A program made the translations under genes and the position numbers. Of a DNA stretch of 41,440 bases, positions 31,769-41,159 are shown one piece after another (the first letter of the stretch is position 1; every line of letters starts with the position of its first letter). Origin of the DNA: a virus. Where the stretch lies: the IMG/VR virus record IMGVR_UViG_3300021141_000319, positions 1-41,440 of that record. One strand, 5' to 3'. The notes under the pieces were generated by a model. That model did not search any database. It was not told the origin of the DNA and saw only the letters and a program-made list of their open reading frames with translations.

Positions 31769-32707
31769 ATGCCTGTATATGTAAATGTTGCTGGAACTTG
31801 GAGAACTGCTTCTTCTGTATATACCAATGTATCTGGTACTTGGAGAACTGCTTCTGATATGCCAGTTAAAGTTGCTGGCACTTGGAGGACTGGAACCATT
31901 GCACCACCATCAGTGCCAGTTAATTACTTGGTTCTTGCGGGTGGCGGCGCTGGATACAATCCGGGCGGCGGTGCCGGTGGTTATAGAGAGTCCACAATAA
32001 GTTTAACTAGAGGTTCAGCAAAGACAATAACAGTCGGCGGTGGAGGTGCATATTCAAGTGGAACTTTTCCGTCTCCTACTTTTCCAAACGGTTCTAATTC
32101 TGCTCTTGACTCAATTACATCTATAGGCGGTGGCGGTGGCGGTGCCGGAACTGCACCACAAAACGGTGCAACTGGTGGCTCCGGTGGCGGAAGATTTGGA
32201 ACTGGTACTACGGGCGGGGCGGGAACTGCAGGTCAAGGAAATGCTGGCGGTGGAACTTCTACGGGAACTAATAACAACGCAAGCGGTGGCGGTGGCGGTG
32301 CCGGTGGCGTTGGTGGCCAAGCACAATCCGGAGTTTTCCCAACAGGCGGCATAGGTGGAAATGGTATTTCTTCTTCCATAACTGGTACAGCGGTAGGTCG
32401 CGGTGGCGGTGGTGGTGGTAGTGGTTATGGAACGAACTCAACAATTGCACAGGCTAATGCGTGGGGTGGCGCAAATCCATACACGGCCGGTACAGGTTCG
32501 GTCTATCAAGCACCTGCCGCAAACCGTGGTGGTGGAGGCGCTAGTAGCGGAACTGCATATAACACAAATGGTGGTAGTGGAATTGTTATTATCTCTTACC
32601 CAACCTCATATGGCTTGGCTGTTGCAACAACTGGGTCACCAACTCAAACAACAGTAGGCGGAAACTATGTTTATCAGTGGACTGGTAGCGGTAGCGTAAC
32701 CTTCTGA
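31769..32707 (+). CDS. Glycine-rich tail adhesin
   Basis: 312 residues, ribosome site AAGGGAGAG. The N-terminus carries three copies of V-x-GTWRTAS-type repeats. Then YLVLAGGGAGYNPGGGAGGY and long Gly-rich runs (SIGGGGGGAGTAP, GGVGGQ) like the polyglycine-II adhesins of the T-even gp38 type. It ends SGIVIISYPTSYG, then YQWTGSGSVTF, also seen at the end of the 35627 protein. It probably forms a receptor-binding tip. Confidence 0.78.
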   Translation: MPVYVNVAGTWRTASSVYTNVSGTWRTASDMPVKVAGTWRTGTIAPPSVPVNYLVLAGGGAGYNPGGGAGGYRESTISLTRGSAKTITVGGGGAYSSGTFPSPTFPNGSNSALDSITSIGGGGGGAGTAPQNGATGGSGGGRFGTGTTGGAGTAGQGNAGGGTSTGTNNNASGGGGGAGGVGGQAQSGVFPTGGIGGNGISSSITGTAVGRGGGGGGSGYGTNSTIAQANAWGGANPYTAGTGSVYQAPAANRGGGGASSGTAYNTNGGSGIVIISYPTSYGLAVATTGSPTQTTVGGNYVYQWTGSGSVTF

Positions 32708-32722
32708 TACAATGGCAGGACC

Positions 32723-32740
32723 TTAGCCTGACGAGGCTAA
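32723..32740 (+). terminator. Small hairpin TTAGCC-tgacga-GGCTAA
   Basis: Six-pair stem 15 bases after the glycine-rich adhesin stop, followed by ACTTAACAAAAGG. No U-run. Weak terminator or processing site. Confidence 0.35.
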
Positions 32741-32759
32741 CTTAACAAAAGGATATCTA

Positions 32760-32987
32760 ATGTCAATTGATTATGCAGCACTACTTACAGATGAGCAAAA
32801 GCGTAAGATCTTGGAACAGCGCATTGCACAGTTTGCAACAGAGGCATACCAGCACACACTTAACAAGCAGACCTGTGAAGCACTCAATGATGAAGAAGGT
32901 ATTGGCTTTGTAGATAAAGCGCTTGTAACTCTTGAGGCAGCAATCACAACTCATCAAGCAGAACTAGCAGCACTTCCTGCGGAATAA
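32760..32987 (+). CDS. Small helical protein of the fibre module
   Basis: 75 residues, AAAGGA upstream. Begins MSIDYAALLTDEQKRKILEQ, followed by RIAQFATEAYQHTLNKQ, a pattern I recognise from small proteins next to tail-fibre genes of aquatic phages. Possibly a fibre-assembly helper or adaptor. The function is not known. Confidence 0.6.
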   Translation: MSIDYAALLTDEQKRKILEQRIAQFATEAYQHTLNKQTCEALNDEEGIGFVDKALVTLEAAITTHQAELAALPAE

Positions 32988-33009
32988 GATACTAGCTCTG
33001 GTATAGCAG

Positions 33010-34071
33010 ATGCGTTTTCACGTAATGTCATTGCCTCATACGCAGACAACTAAAGATTATGTTAACTGCGCCTATACAGAGAAGGTACGCCGATTCTGTA
33101 TGATGATGAAAGGGTTAGGTCATACGGTTTATCTCTACGCTGGTGAGGAAAACGAAGCACCTTGTGATGAACTAATTACTTGTATCACAAACGAGCAGCG
33201 TGAGGAATCACTAGGCGGTAAGCATTACACAGAGGCACCCTTTGATTCCGATCTTCCGCATTGGCAGATCTTTAATGGTACTGCCATCAAGGAACTTGGC
33301 AAGCGCCTAGAGCAAAAGGATTTTATTTGCGTTATCGGTGGTGCTTCACAAAAACCAATAGCTGATGCTTACCCAAACCACATCACGGTGGAGTTTGGCG
33401 TTGGATACGGTGGAGTCTTTAGTAAGTACAAAGTCTTTGAATCATACGCTTGGATGCATAGCATCTATGCGATGTTTAAGAACCCAACTACGGTTGATGG
33501 CAACTTCTATGATGCGGTTATTCCTGGTTACTTAGAACCAGAGATGTTCCCATTGCAAAAGAAGAAAGAAGATTACTTCTTATACGTAGGTCGTATGATA
33601 GATCGCAAGGGCATAGTTATTGCCCAGCACGTATGCAAAGAATTGGGACTTAAGCTTATTATGGCAGGTCCTGGTAATAACCCAAAGATTGAATACGGTG
33701 AATGGGTAGGACCTGTTGGTCCTGAAGAGCGAGCAAAGTTAATGGGTGGTGCTACTGCCCTATTTGCTCCAACCCTATACATAGAACCTTTCGGTAACGT
33801 TGTTATCGAAGCACAGACCTGTGGAACTCCAACGATTACCACAGACTGGGGAGCCTTTACAGAAACTAATGTGAACGGACTTACTGGATACCGTTGCAGA
33901 AATGCAATGGAGTTTGCAGCAGCTACAGAGTGGGTCAAAGATCTTAACCCACTAAAGATACACAAGCGAGCAGTATCTCTTTATTCATTAGATGCTATCG
34001 CACCACAATACGAACAATACTTTGCACGACTGCTAACTCTATGGGGAGATGGCTGGTATGAGAGGAAATAA
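33010..34071 (+). CDS. GT4-family glycosyltransferase (GT-B fold)
   Basis: 353 residues. The second domain has FLYVGRMIDRKGI (near 190-202), AGPGNNP, and E-PFGNVVI-E, the E-x7-E pair of GT4 enzymes at about 259 and 267, followed by TCGTPTITTDWGAFTE and GLTGY. It would transfer a sugar from a nucleotide donor. Being inside the tail-fibre module, likely targets are the phage fibre/adhesin proteins or host surface glycans (to block superinfection or hide the virion). Which one is not shown. The stop overlaps the next ATG. Confidence 0.85.
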   Translation: MRFHVMSLPHTQTTKDYVNCAYTEKVRRFCMMMKGLGHTVYLYAGEENEAPCDELITCITNEQREESLGGKHYTEAPFDSDLPHWQIFNGTAIKELGKRLEQKDFICVIGGASQKPIADAYPNHITVEFGVGYGGVFSKYKVFESYAWMHSIYAMFKNPTTVDGNFYDAVIPGYLEPEMFPLQKKKEDYFLYVGRMIDRKGIVIAQHVCKELGLKLIMAGPGNNPKIEYGEWVGPVGPEERAKLMGGATALFAPTLYIEPFGNVVIEAQTCGTPTITTDWGAFTETNVNGLTGYRCRNAMEFAAATEWVKDLNPLKIHKRAVSLYSLDAIAPQYEQYFARLLTLWGDGWYERK

Positions 34072-34973
34072 TGCCAACGCTAAACGAAATGGTAGACGAA
34101 GTAAGAGCTAACCTACAAGGGTACTCACTACGTCAGGACCGTATTACCTATGTTGCTAACCCTGCTGGTTTAACTACCACTACATCACAAATTACTGTTG
34201 GCTCATCTTCTAACCTAGCCAAAGGTCTTATTGAAATTGATGACGAGTTAATCTGGATTGATTCTTTTGATAAGGCTAACAATAACCTTAACGTAGTACC
34301 AGGCTTTGGTCGTGGGTTTCAAGGTACCACTCCTGCGCCTCACTCACAATATGCCCAAGTAACTTTAGCACCAACATTTCCTCGTAACAATATCAAGAAG
34401 GCAATCAACGATACGATCAACAGTTTCTATCCTAAGTTATGGATTGCTGCTTCTTACACCTTTACCTTTAACGCATCTCAGACTACATACCCATTGCCTG
34501 ATGACTGCGAAGATGTTTTGTTTATCTCTTGGCAGACTACTGGCTCTAGCCAAGAATGGTTACCGGTAAATCGCTGGCGCTTAGATGGTATGGCAAACGC
34601 TGCCACCTTTAATACACAGAATACAATAAACATCTATGAGAACGTACAGCCTGGTCGTACAATTCAAGTTTGGTACACAGCAACGCCTAATACTCTTGAC
34701 GCAAACACAGATGATTTTGCTGACGTTACTGGCCTACCAGAGTCTTGCAAGGATGTTGTCGTACTCGGCGCAGCATACAAGTTACTGTCTTACCTTGACG
34801 CAGGGCGAATCAATCTCTCTAGTGCTGAAGCGGATCTAAACGATTCTAAGATTCCATCATCTGCTGGTGCAGCCGCATCCCGCTACATCTTTGCTTTATA
34901 CCAACAGCGACTTAACGAAGAAGCTTTGAAGCTTGCTGACAAGTATCCAATCCGTATCCACTACACCCGCTAA
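34071..34973 (+). CDS. Putative head-tail connector / tail tubular A-like protein
   Basis: 300 residues. N-terminal helix (LNEMVDEVRANLQGYSL), middle beta domain (GLIEIDDELIWIDSFDKANNNLNVVPGFG), then RNNIKKAINDTINSFYPKLW, PLPDDCEDVLFISW and AAASRYIFALYQQRLNEEALKLADKYP, which fit the helical connectors of podovirus tails. Position among tail genes supports an adaptor role. Exact family not certain. Confidence 0.6.
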   Translation: MPTLNEMVDEVRANLQGYSLRQDRITYVANPAGLTTTTSQITVGSSSNLAKGLIEIDDELIWIDSFDKANNNLNVVPGFGRGFQGTTPAPHSQYAQVTLAPTFPRNNIKKAINDTINSFYPKLWIAASYTFTFNASQTTYPLPDDCEDVLFISWQTTGSSQEWLPVNRWRLDGMANAATFNTQNTINIYENVQPGRTIQVWYTATPNTLDANTDDFADVTGLPESCKDVVVLGAAYKLLSYLDAGRINLSSAEADLNDSKIPSSAGAAASRYIFALYQQRLNEEALKLADKYPIRIHYTR

Positions 34974-34982
34974 GGAAAACCA

Positions 34983-35627
34983 ATGACACGTAAATACTCA
35001 AGTATCAGCGTAGAAACAACGCTTGCCTCTGGTATCTCAAACTCTGCTGCATCTATGACTGTGGCTACTGGAACTGGTTCTGCCTTGCTTATGGGTGTAA
35101 CTCTAGATCCTGGCAACATTGATACCTTCTCAGTAGCAATTGACCCAGATACCGTTAACGAAGAAATTGTTTTTGTAACTCAAATCAACAGTGACACGCT
35201 TACGATTGTTCGTGGTCAGTCAGGCACCAGTCCAATCTCACACTCAGGTGGAGCGACAGTAAAGCACGTCTTTGTATCTGAAGCACTTAATGCCTTTGAA
35301 GCAGGACTTAATGAAACTATTCCACTTAACAATCAAACTGGCACAACCTACACGCTAACTGCCAATGATGCTGGTCAATTGATAACACTGACCAGTGCAT
35401 CAGCTATTACTTTAACTGTTCCAACTAATGCTACGGTTCCTTTTGCTAATGGAACTCAGATTACTATTAGCCAAAATGGAGTAGGTCAGGTAACTATTGC
35501 ACCTGCAGTTGGCGTAACTGTTAGCGCATCAGATACCGCAACTAAATTAAGAACACAGTATTCTGCTGCAACTCTTATTAAACTTAACACAAACTCTTGG
35601 ATCCTAATCGGAGATATAGCTGCCTAA
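34983..35627 (+). CDS. Beta-rich tail/fibre protein
   Basis: 214 residues. Repeated strands (SISVETTLASGISNSAASMTVA, TVNEEIVFVTQINSDTLTIVRG, TYTLTANDAGQLITLTSASAI, TVPFANGTQITISQNG). The second half resembles a small trimeric fibre head domain seen in many phage structural proteins. Its end overlaps the FN3 protein start. Confidence 0.65.
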   Translation: MTRKYSSISVETTLASGISNSAASMTVATGTGSALLMGVTLDPGNIDTFSVAIDPDTVNEEIVFVTQINSDTLTIVRGQSGTSPISHSGGATVKHVFVSEALNAFEAGLNETIPLNNQTGTTYTLTANDAGQLITLTSASAITLTVPTNATVPFANGTQITISQNGVGQVTIAPAVGVTVSASDTATKLRTQYSAATLIKLNTNSWILIGDIAA

Positions 35628-37888
35628 TGAGAATCCTTGGAACAGTCGCATCTTCTAAACGTGAGGTACCAGGAGTTCCAACAATTGGAACAGCAACGAA
35701 CGTTGGATCGGGTCGTGCCTACAACAATGGACGAGCAGATGTAACCTTCACTGCACCTGCAATTACTGGTGGACTTCCTATTACCTCTTACACGGTGACA
35801 TCTAGTCCTGGTGGGTTTACTGCAACTGGTGTATCTTCTCCTATTACAGTCACTGGTTTGCAATCAGGAGTTGCCTATACATTTACAGCAAGGGCTACTA
35901 ACTCTGCTGGAACAGGCGCTGCATCTGCTGCATCTAACAGCATAACTGCAACCACAATTCCACAGGCACCTGTAATTTCAGTTGCAGACGTTGGCACAAG
36001 TCGTCCATATAACAATGCAGCTACTACTATTACTGTAACAGGCGGTGCAACTGGTGGGGCTTCTATCAGTTCATACACAGCAACATCAAGTCCTGGAAGC
36101 TTTACAGCTAACAGCCTATCCCCATTGACCATAACTGGTCTGGCATCAGGCACCTCATACACATATAGCGTTGTAGCAACTAACGCTAATGGCACATCTA
36201 CAGCAACTGTATCTAGTGCTGTCACTGCAACTACAGTTCCACAAGCACCAACAGTAAGTGCTGCAGACGTTGGCACAGGTCGCGCCTATAACAATGGTGC
36301 AGCAACAATTACTGTTTCAGGTGGGGCAACAGGTGGAAAGACTATAGCCTCTTACACAGCCACATCAACACCAGGATCATTTACATCAACAGATGTTGCT
36401 CCATTTACAGTTACTGGTTTGGCTTCTTCTACAGCGTACACATTTAGCGTGACAGCAGCCAATGCCAATGGATCTTCAACGGCTACAACAACCAATAGCA
36501 TTACTGCTACTACAGTTCCACAGGCTCCTACTATTGGCACAGCAAGTTGTGCTACAGGACAGGCTTATACAGGAAGTGCGAACATCTCTGTTCCATTTAC
36601 TGCTGGTGCAAATGGTGGCAAAACGGTTTCAACATTTACTACTACATCATCAGGCGGAGGAACAGCAACAGGTGGCGCAAGCCCTATTACTATCTCACGC
36701 ACAGTAGGAACTTCATACACATTTACTGTCACAGCAACTAATGCCAATGGTACATCTGGAGCATCAAGTTCTAGCAACTCTGTACTATCTGCATCAGTAC
36801 CGCAGGCTCCTACAATTGGAACCGCTACTGCTGGCAATGGAACTGCTTCAGTTACCTTCTCAGCCAATGCAACAGGTGGCTCAGCAATTACTTCCTTTAC
36901 AACAACTTCTTCACCTGGATCAATCGCAGCTTCAGGTGGAAGTCCAGTTACAGTTTCAGGATTGACCAATGGAACTGCTTATACATTTACAACAACAGCA
37001 ACCAATGCCTTTGGAACATCAACAGCATCTGCTGCATCTAACTCTGTAAGTCCTGTTGCGCCAGTAGTCGCTCCGTCAACCGTTGAATACTTAGTTGTTG
37101 CTGGCGGTGGCGGTGGATCGCAGGGCGGTGCTGGTGCTGGTGGATACAGAACTGCATCAGGATTTGGAGTATCCACTGGAAGTGCAATCACAGTAACTGT
37201 TGGTGGCGGTGGTGCTGCTGGTGCCTTTGGTTCACCTTACGGACCTGCTCCAAGTGGAAGCGATTCTGTCTTCAGTAGCATTACTTCTTCAGGTGGTGGA
37301 GGCGCAGCACAGGGTAATCCTGGTGGAACAACCGCCAATGGTGTAGCAGGTGGTTCGGGATCTGGTGCTTGGGGTAACGGAACCTTTGGTGCTGGTAATA
37401 CACCTTCCGTATCACCATCACAAGGCAATAATGGTGGTTCGGGTTCTACTGTTTCATTTGCACAATTTGGTGGCGGTGGTGGTGCATCTGCTGCGGGTGG
37501 TAATGCAACCAGTAACCAAGGTGGCGTGGGAGGCGCAGGATCTTCTTCATCAATTACTGGATCAAGTGTTACATATGCAGGTGGTGGTGGTGCAAACACA
37601 TCTCAAAACGTTTATCAAGCACCTGGCGGTGCAGGTGGTGGCGGTAATGGTGGATACGGCGTTAGCCCTAATCCAAATGTTGCAGGAACTCCAGGTTCTG
37701 CAAATACAGGTGGTGGAGCAGGCGGTCAATTTAATACACCTTTCAACACTGGCGGTTCAGGAGTTGTAATTATTCGTTACGCAAATACATTTGCCGATGC
37801 TGTATCAACTACAGGTTCACCTACATTTACAAACACAGGCGGATTCAAGATCTACCAATGGACAGGAAGCGGGAGTATAACTTTCTAA
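35627..37888 (+). CDS. FN3-repeat and glycine-rich adhesin
   Basis: 753 residues from ATG 35627 overlapping the previous stop. Five fibronectin-III-like repeats start near residues 12, 110, 203, 296 and 390 (each PQAPTIG/PQAPVIS-type, period about 93 residues). The motifs GLASGTSYTYSV and similar mark the last strands. From about 483 a Gly-rich domain (AGGGGGSQGGAGAGGY) ends YQWTGSGSITF, almost the same end as the 31769 adhesin. It probably extends from the tail and binds the host. The repeats make recombination likely. Confidence 0.8.
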   Translation: MRILGTVASSKREVPGVPTIGTATNVGSGRAYNNGRADVTFTAPAITGGLPITSYTVTSSPGGFTATGVSSPITVTGLQSGVAYTFTARATNSAGTGAASAASNSITATTIPQAPVISVADVGTSRPYNNAATTITVTGGATGGASISSYTATSSPGSFTANSLSPLTITGLASGTSYTYSVVATNANGTSTATVSSAVTATTVPQAPTVSAADVGTGRAYNNGAATITVSGGATGGKTIASYTATSTPGSFTSTDVAPFTVTGLASSTAYTFSVTAANANGSSTATTTNSITATTVPQAPTIGTASCATGQAYTGSANISVPFTAGANGGKTVSTFTTTSSGGGTATGGASPITISRTVGTSYTFTVTATNANGTSGASSSSNSVLSASVPQAPTIGTATAGNGTASVTFSANATGGSAITSFTTTSSPGSIAASGGSPVTVSGLTNGTAYTFTTTATNAFGTSTASAASNSVSPVAPVVAPSTVEYLVVAGGGGGSQGGAGAGGYRTASGFGVSTGSAITVTVGGGGAAGAFGSPYGPAPSGSDSVFSSITSSGGGGAAQGNPGGTTANGVAGGSGSGAWGNGTFGAGNTPSVSPSQGNNGGSGSTVSFAQFGGGGGASAAGGNATSNQGGVGGAGSSSSITGSSVTYAGGGGANTSQNVYQAPGGAGGGGNGGYGVSPNPNVAGTPGSANTGGGAGGQFNTPFNTGGSGVVIIRYANTFADAVSTTGSPTFTNTGGFKIYQWTGSGSITF
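35957..37078 (+). repeat. Tandem FN3-coding repeats, about 279-282 bp
   Basis: Four successive units start near 35957, 36236, 36515 and 36797, each opening with codons for (I/V)PQAP. Spacing is 279, 279 and 282 bp. The first, more divergent unit begins near 35660. Confidence 0.65.
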
Positions 37889-38280
37889 TGGCACACTTTG
37901 CAGAACTAGATGAGAACAACATTGTTAAACAAGTAATTGTTGTACATAACAACGAACTATTAGTTGATGGTGTTGAATCAGAGACTAAGGGTATTGAATT
38001 TTGCCAATCATTATTTGGCGGCAACTGGGTCCAGACTTCATACAATAGAAACTTTCGCAAGAACTACGCAGGCATTGGGTTTTTTTATGACCCAACTCTT
38101 GATGCGTTTTACATACCACAACCGTATCCTTCTTGGACTTTGAATGAAGATACTTGTGATTGGGAACCACCAACTCCTATGCCAGTTAACCCATATACAC
38201 CTGACCAAGAAGCGTATTGGTTAGAACCTCAGTATCAATGGGACGAAGCAACTTTATCTTGGACAAAACCTACAGAATAA
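37888..38280 (+). CDS. Conserved small tail-associated protein
   Basis: 130 residues, ATG overlapping the previous TAA. AHFAELDENNIVKQVIVVHN, then IEFCQSLFGGNWVQTSYN, FRKNYAGIGFFYD and PYPSWTLNEDTCDWEPPTPMP form a pattern very common in small proteins beside tail fibres in aquatic phages. Role probably structural or in fibre assembly. Not experimentally assigned as far as I know. Confidence 0.7.
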   Translation: MAHFAELDENNIVKQVIVVHNNELLVDGVESETKGIEFCQSLFGGNWVQTSYNRNFRKNYAGIGFFYDPTLDAFYIPQPYPSWTLNEDTCDWEPPTPMPVNPYTPDQEAYWLEPQYQWDEATLSWTKPTE

Positions 38281-38293
38281 CTAAGGAGACACA

Positions 38294-40234
38294 GTGGCCT
38301 ACGGCGACGACATCACAGAGGGAATACCCTACGTCCTATCAAACCCAGTGGGTGCCACTAATTTCTCATCTACTGGCGAAGCCTACGATGTAGCAATTGC
38401 TGGTCTACCGTTCTTTATATTGAACTCCGATGATGCACCTTTTCGTCGTGTCACAGCTCAGTATCGTAAGCAACAGATTGACCAGAGCCGTGAGCCAGGT
38501 GAACAGACGCTTACTGGTTGGTGGCTTAGATCCCAAAGCTCTTTCCACCTTGGTGCTGGCATCAAGTTCTTCGAGCCTATCCAAGAAGAGTCGCTGCGAT
38601 TCCAATACACACAGTCTAAAGGTGTAGATGTTTGGACAAGAGGTCAGGCTACCCTGCTTAACAGCACAGTCAGGGCTAGGGTTGCAACAGCAACCAATCT
38701 ATCTTTATTTGGTGCTAGAGATGCCACCAATAACGTAGATGCGATTGTCTTTACTGAAGGACCCGATCTAAAGAAACTCACTATGAGTGGCGATACACCT
38801 ACCGTTACTACCTATACCTTGGTAACAGTTCCACATACGCTTGATTTTAAGTCGCTAACCTCTGATGGTACTCGGTACTTTGCAGCAGATAATGCTCGTA
38901 TCCATAGAGGTAATATCTTTGGTACCACATCTGATGGTCATATCTACGATCTTAATGGTCCAGTAACTACAGTAGTAATGCGATACGCAAAGCAACGTTT
39001 ACTAGCTGGAGTTGATAGAGATCTATATGAACTAGATTCTAATAAGGCAACCACTTCAGGTGGTCACGCTCTACCTACTGAACTTTATACACACCCAAAT
39101 CCATCGTGGATATGGACAACCATATCTGAAGGACCTGCTGCTTTCTATGTTGGTGGCTATGCTGGATCGCAGTCATCTCTATACAAGATTACTTTAGATG
39201 CCACAGTTCCTAATGCTCTTGGTTTCCCAACACTTAATACTCCTACTGTTGTAGTTGATTTACCAGAAGGTGAAATACTAAATGCCTTTGATGTATACCT
39301 TGGTACCTTTGGAGTTCTTTGCACCAACAAGGGTGTAAGAGTTGCAGTAGTATCTGCCGATGGTGACATTAGTTATGGACCATTACTAATAAATACAGAG
39401 TGCAAGAGCGTAACCTTTAGGGATAGTTTTGCTTATGTAACAACCTTACAAGGCACCGAATCAGGTTTAATCCGTATTGATTTATCACAACCAGCAGTTC
39501 CTAATAGTCTTATCTTTGCCTATGCTTGGGATGTTTATGCAAGCGGTGAAAGCGCTAATCCAATATCTACAGACTTCCTTGGCAATACTGATAGAGTTGT
39601 CTTTGGTATACCAGGTGATGGAATATGGGTCGAATCCGCAAGTACGCTAGTAGCAGAAGGTTACCTGCGTACTGGTTACATCAGATACAACACACTAGAA
39701 ACTAAAATCTTTAAGCTGCTTCAAGCCCGTGTTAGCACGTTCAATGGTGGGCTATACGTAGATTCTATTGATGCTGGCAATAACTACTATCGTATTGGTA
39801 CCTTCTCGCAAGGATCAAACGTACCTGAAGTTAACATCAGTTACCCACAGGCATCACAAGAATACCTTGGCTTCCAGTTTACATTGACTCGCTCAACTAC
39901 TGATACATCTAAGGGGCCGTTGTTTACTGGTTATCAGATTAAGGCACTGCCTGCCATCCCACGTCAAGAACTTATCCAGTATCCATTGTCTTGCTTTGAC
40001 CACGAGTCAGATCACTTCGGAGTTGAGATTGGTTTTGAAGGTTCTGCTTATGATCGTATGAGCCAACTCAAAGCTGTTGAAAATGTTGGAGATACCATCC
40101 GCGTTGAAGACTTTAGAACCGGTGAGTCTTACCTTGGACTCATCGAAGAGCTGGACTTTGTTAACAAGACACCATCAGATAAGCGCTTCTCTGGCTACGG
40201 CGGAACGCTCTTAGTAACCATTAGGACGGTCTAA
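38294..40234 (+). CDS. Putative tail nozzle/tubular B-like protein (beta-propeller-like)
   Basis: 646 residues from a GTG after AAGGAGACACA. Recurrent strand units (LTSDGTRYFAADNARIHRGN, RYAKQRLLAGVDRDLYEL, SLYKITLDATVPN, DSFAYVTTLQGTESGLIRIDL) look like blades of a propeller, as in the tail nozzle of T7-like phages. C-terminal QELIQYPLSCFDHESDHFG and VGDTIRVEDFRTGESYLGLIEEL are typical of a terminal distal-tail domain. Last tail gene before the lysis cassette. Confidence 0.62.
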   Translation: MAYGDDITEGIPYVLSNPVGATNFSSTGEAYDVAIAGLPFFILNSDDAPFRRVTAQYRKQQIDQSREPGEQTLTGWWLRSQSSFHLGAGIKFFEPIQEESLRFQYTQSKGVDVWTRGQATLLNSTVRARVATATNLSLFGARDATNNVDAIVFTEGPDLKKLTMSGDTPTVTTYTLVTVPHTLDFKSLTSDGTRYFAADNARIHRGNIFGTTSDGHIYDLNGPVTTVVMRYAKQRLLAGVDRDLYELDSNKATTSGGHALPTELYTHPNPSWIWTTISEGPAAFYVGGYAGSQSSLYKITLDATVPNALGFPTLNTPTVVVDLPEGEILNAFDVYLGTFGVLCTNKGVRVAVVSADGDISYGPLLINTECKSVTFRDSFAYVTTLQGTESGLIRIDLSQPAVPNSLIFAYAWDVYASGESANPISTDFLGNTDRVVFGIPGDGIWVESASTLVAEGYLRTGYIRYNTLETKIFKLLQARVSTFNGGLYVDSIDAGNNYYRIGTFSQGSNVPEVNISYPQASQEYLGFQFTLTRSTTDTSKGPLFTGYQIKALPAIPRQELIQYPLSCFDHESDHFGVEIGFEGSAYDRMSQLKAVENVGDTIRVEDFRTGESYLGLIEELDFVNKTPSDKRFSGYGGTLLVTIRTV

Positions 40235-40428
40235 TGCAGGCACAAGACTACGCAACAGTTGCTGTTGCAGTAATGACAATCATTGGTGGCTTTGCTGCAG
40301 CGGTACGCTGGTTAGTAAAGCACTACCTTAATGAACTCAAACCTAATGGTGGTTCAAGCCTTAAAGATTCTGTCAAAAGATTAGAAGACCGCATAGATGA
40401 CCTGTACCGATTGGTTGCAGAGAAATGA
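40234..40428 (+). CDS. Holin-like membrane protein
   Basis: 64 residues: one N-terminal hydrophobic helix (YATVAVAVMTIIGGFAAAV), a positively charged segment, then a charged coil (SLKDSVKRLEDRIDDLYRLVAEK). Small size and location directly before the endolysin suggest a holin or holin regulator that controls lysis timing. The ATG overlaps the tail gene stop. Confidence 0.72.
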   Translation: MQAQDYATVAVAVMTIIGGFAAAVRWLVKHYLNELKPNGGSSLKDSVKRLEDRIDDLYRLVAEK

Positions 40429-40434
40429 GTAACG

Positions 40435-40908
40435 ATGAAACCTGTTGTAAAGAAAGCCACACCTGCCGCTATTGCTGTCCTTCGACAAGCCACAGCGATA
40501 TGTCCTTCTCGGAAGAAAGCCTCAGATGGGTTGCTACCATCAGCAGCACACCTGAGCAAGAGTCCTAACTCAGATCACAATACTGGATTCGGTGTTGATT
40601 TAACCCACGATAAGTTGGGTGGCATTGACTGCGTTAATCTATTTCAAGAACTAAAAGCAGACAAGCGTGTTAAGTATCTTATTTTCCAAGGCAAGATCTG
40701 GTCAGCAGAACGTGCCTCAGAAGGTGACCGTGAATACACAGGTTCCAATAAGCACAACAAGCATCTTCACATCTCCATCAAGGATGAATGTGGAGACGAC
40801 ACTTCCCCTTGGTTCCCTTGGTTGGGCAAGCCGAAGGTTGTCGCAAAGGTTAAGGCAGCAGTTAGGCCACTACCAAAGAAGAAAGAACCAACAAGTCCAA
40901 AGGAGTAA
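40435..40908 (+). CDS. Endolysin, M15/VanY-type peptidase
   Basis: 157 residues. SDHNTGFGVDL is the S-x-H-x2-G-x-(A/G)-x-D metal/substrate motif of M15 peptidases, and NKHNKHLHISI the H-x-H metal-binding end. GIDCVNLFQELKADKRVKYLIF fits the helix between. Cuts peptide stems of peptidoglycan at lysis. Basic Lys/Pro C-terminal tail. No signal peptide, so holin-dependent. Confidence 0.82.
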   Translation: MKPVVKKATPAAIAVLRQATAICPSRKKASDGLLPSAAHLSKSPNSDHNTGFGVDLTHDKLGGIDCVNLFQELKADKRVKYLIFQGKIWSAERASEGDREYTGSNKHNKHLHISIKDECGDDTSPWFPWLGKPKVVAKVKAAVRPLPKKKEPTSPKE

Positions 40909-40910
40909 CA

Positions 40911-41102
40911 ATGGATAAGAACAAGTTAAAGGCAATGGCAGCAACTTATTTACGTGCTGGAATTGCATCAATAATCGCCTTATATCTTGCAGGCGTAACA
41001 GATCCAAAGGCTTTAGCAACAGCAGGAATCGCTGCGGTTGCAGGTCCACTGCTTAAGGCATTGGATCCAAAAGCTGCAGAGTTTGGTCGTGGGTCTAAGT
41101 AA
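40911..41102 (+). CDS. Second holin candidate
   Basis: 63 residues, start after AAGGAG. Two hydrophobic stretches (YLRAGIASIIALYLAGV, ALATAGIAAVAGPLLKAL) separated by a short loop, with a charged N-terminus, a shape common for phage holins near endolysins. Together with the 40234 gene it may form a holin/antiholin pair. Confidence 0.68.
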   Translation: MDKNKLKAMAATYLRAGIASIIALYLAGVTDPKALATAGIAAVAGPLLKALDPKAAEFGRGSK

Positions 41103-41123
41103 CCCATAGCGCGAGGCAAACAG

Positions 41124-41159
41124 GAGGTCGGTCCCTACGGGGACCGGCCTTCTTTTTTT
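41124..41159 (+). terminator. Rho-independent terminator of the late operon
   Basis: Stem of about 11 pairs (GGTCGGTCCC with GGGACCGGCC, loop TACG at 41136-41139) followed by TTCTTTTTTT. Typical intrinsic terminator 21 bases after the last lysis gene, facing the stop of the leftward zinc-ribbon gene. Confidence 0.9.

Noticed and set aside
35624-37599. Several leftward ORFs opposite the FN3/glycine-rich gene
   Set aside because: Shadows of repeat-rich coding DNA.
40425-40568. 47-residue Cys-rich ORF starting in an ATGA overlap just before the endolysin
   Set aside because: Tempting start overlap, but it lies almost wholly inside the endolysin frame, has no separate ribosome site and no recognisable domain. 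A conserved relative would revive it.
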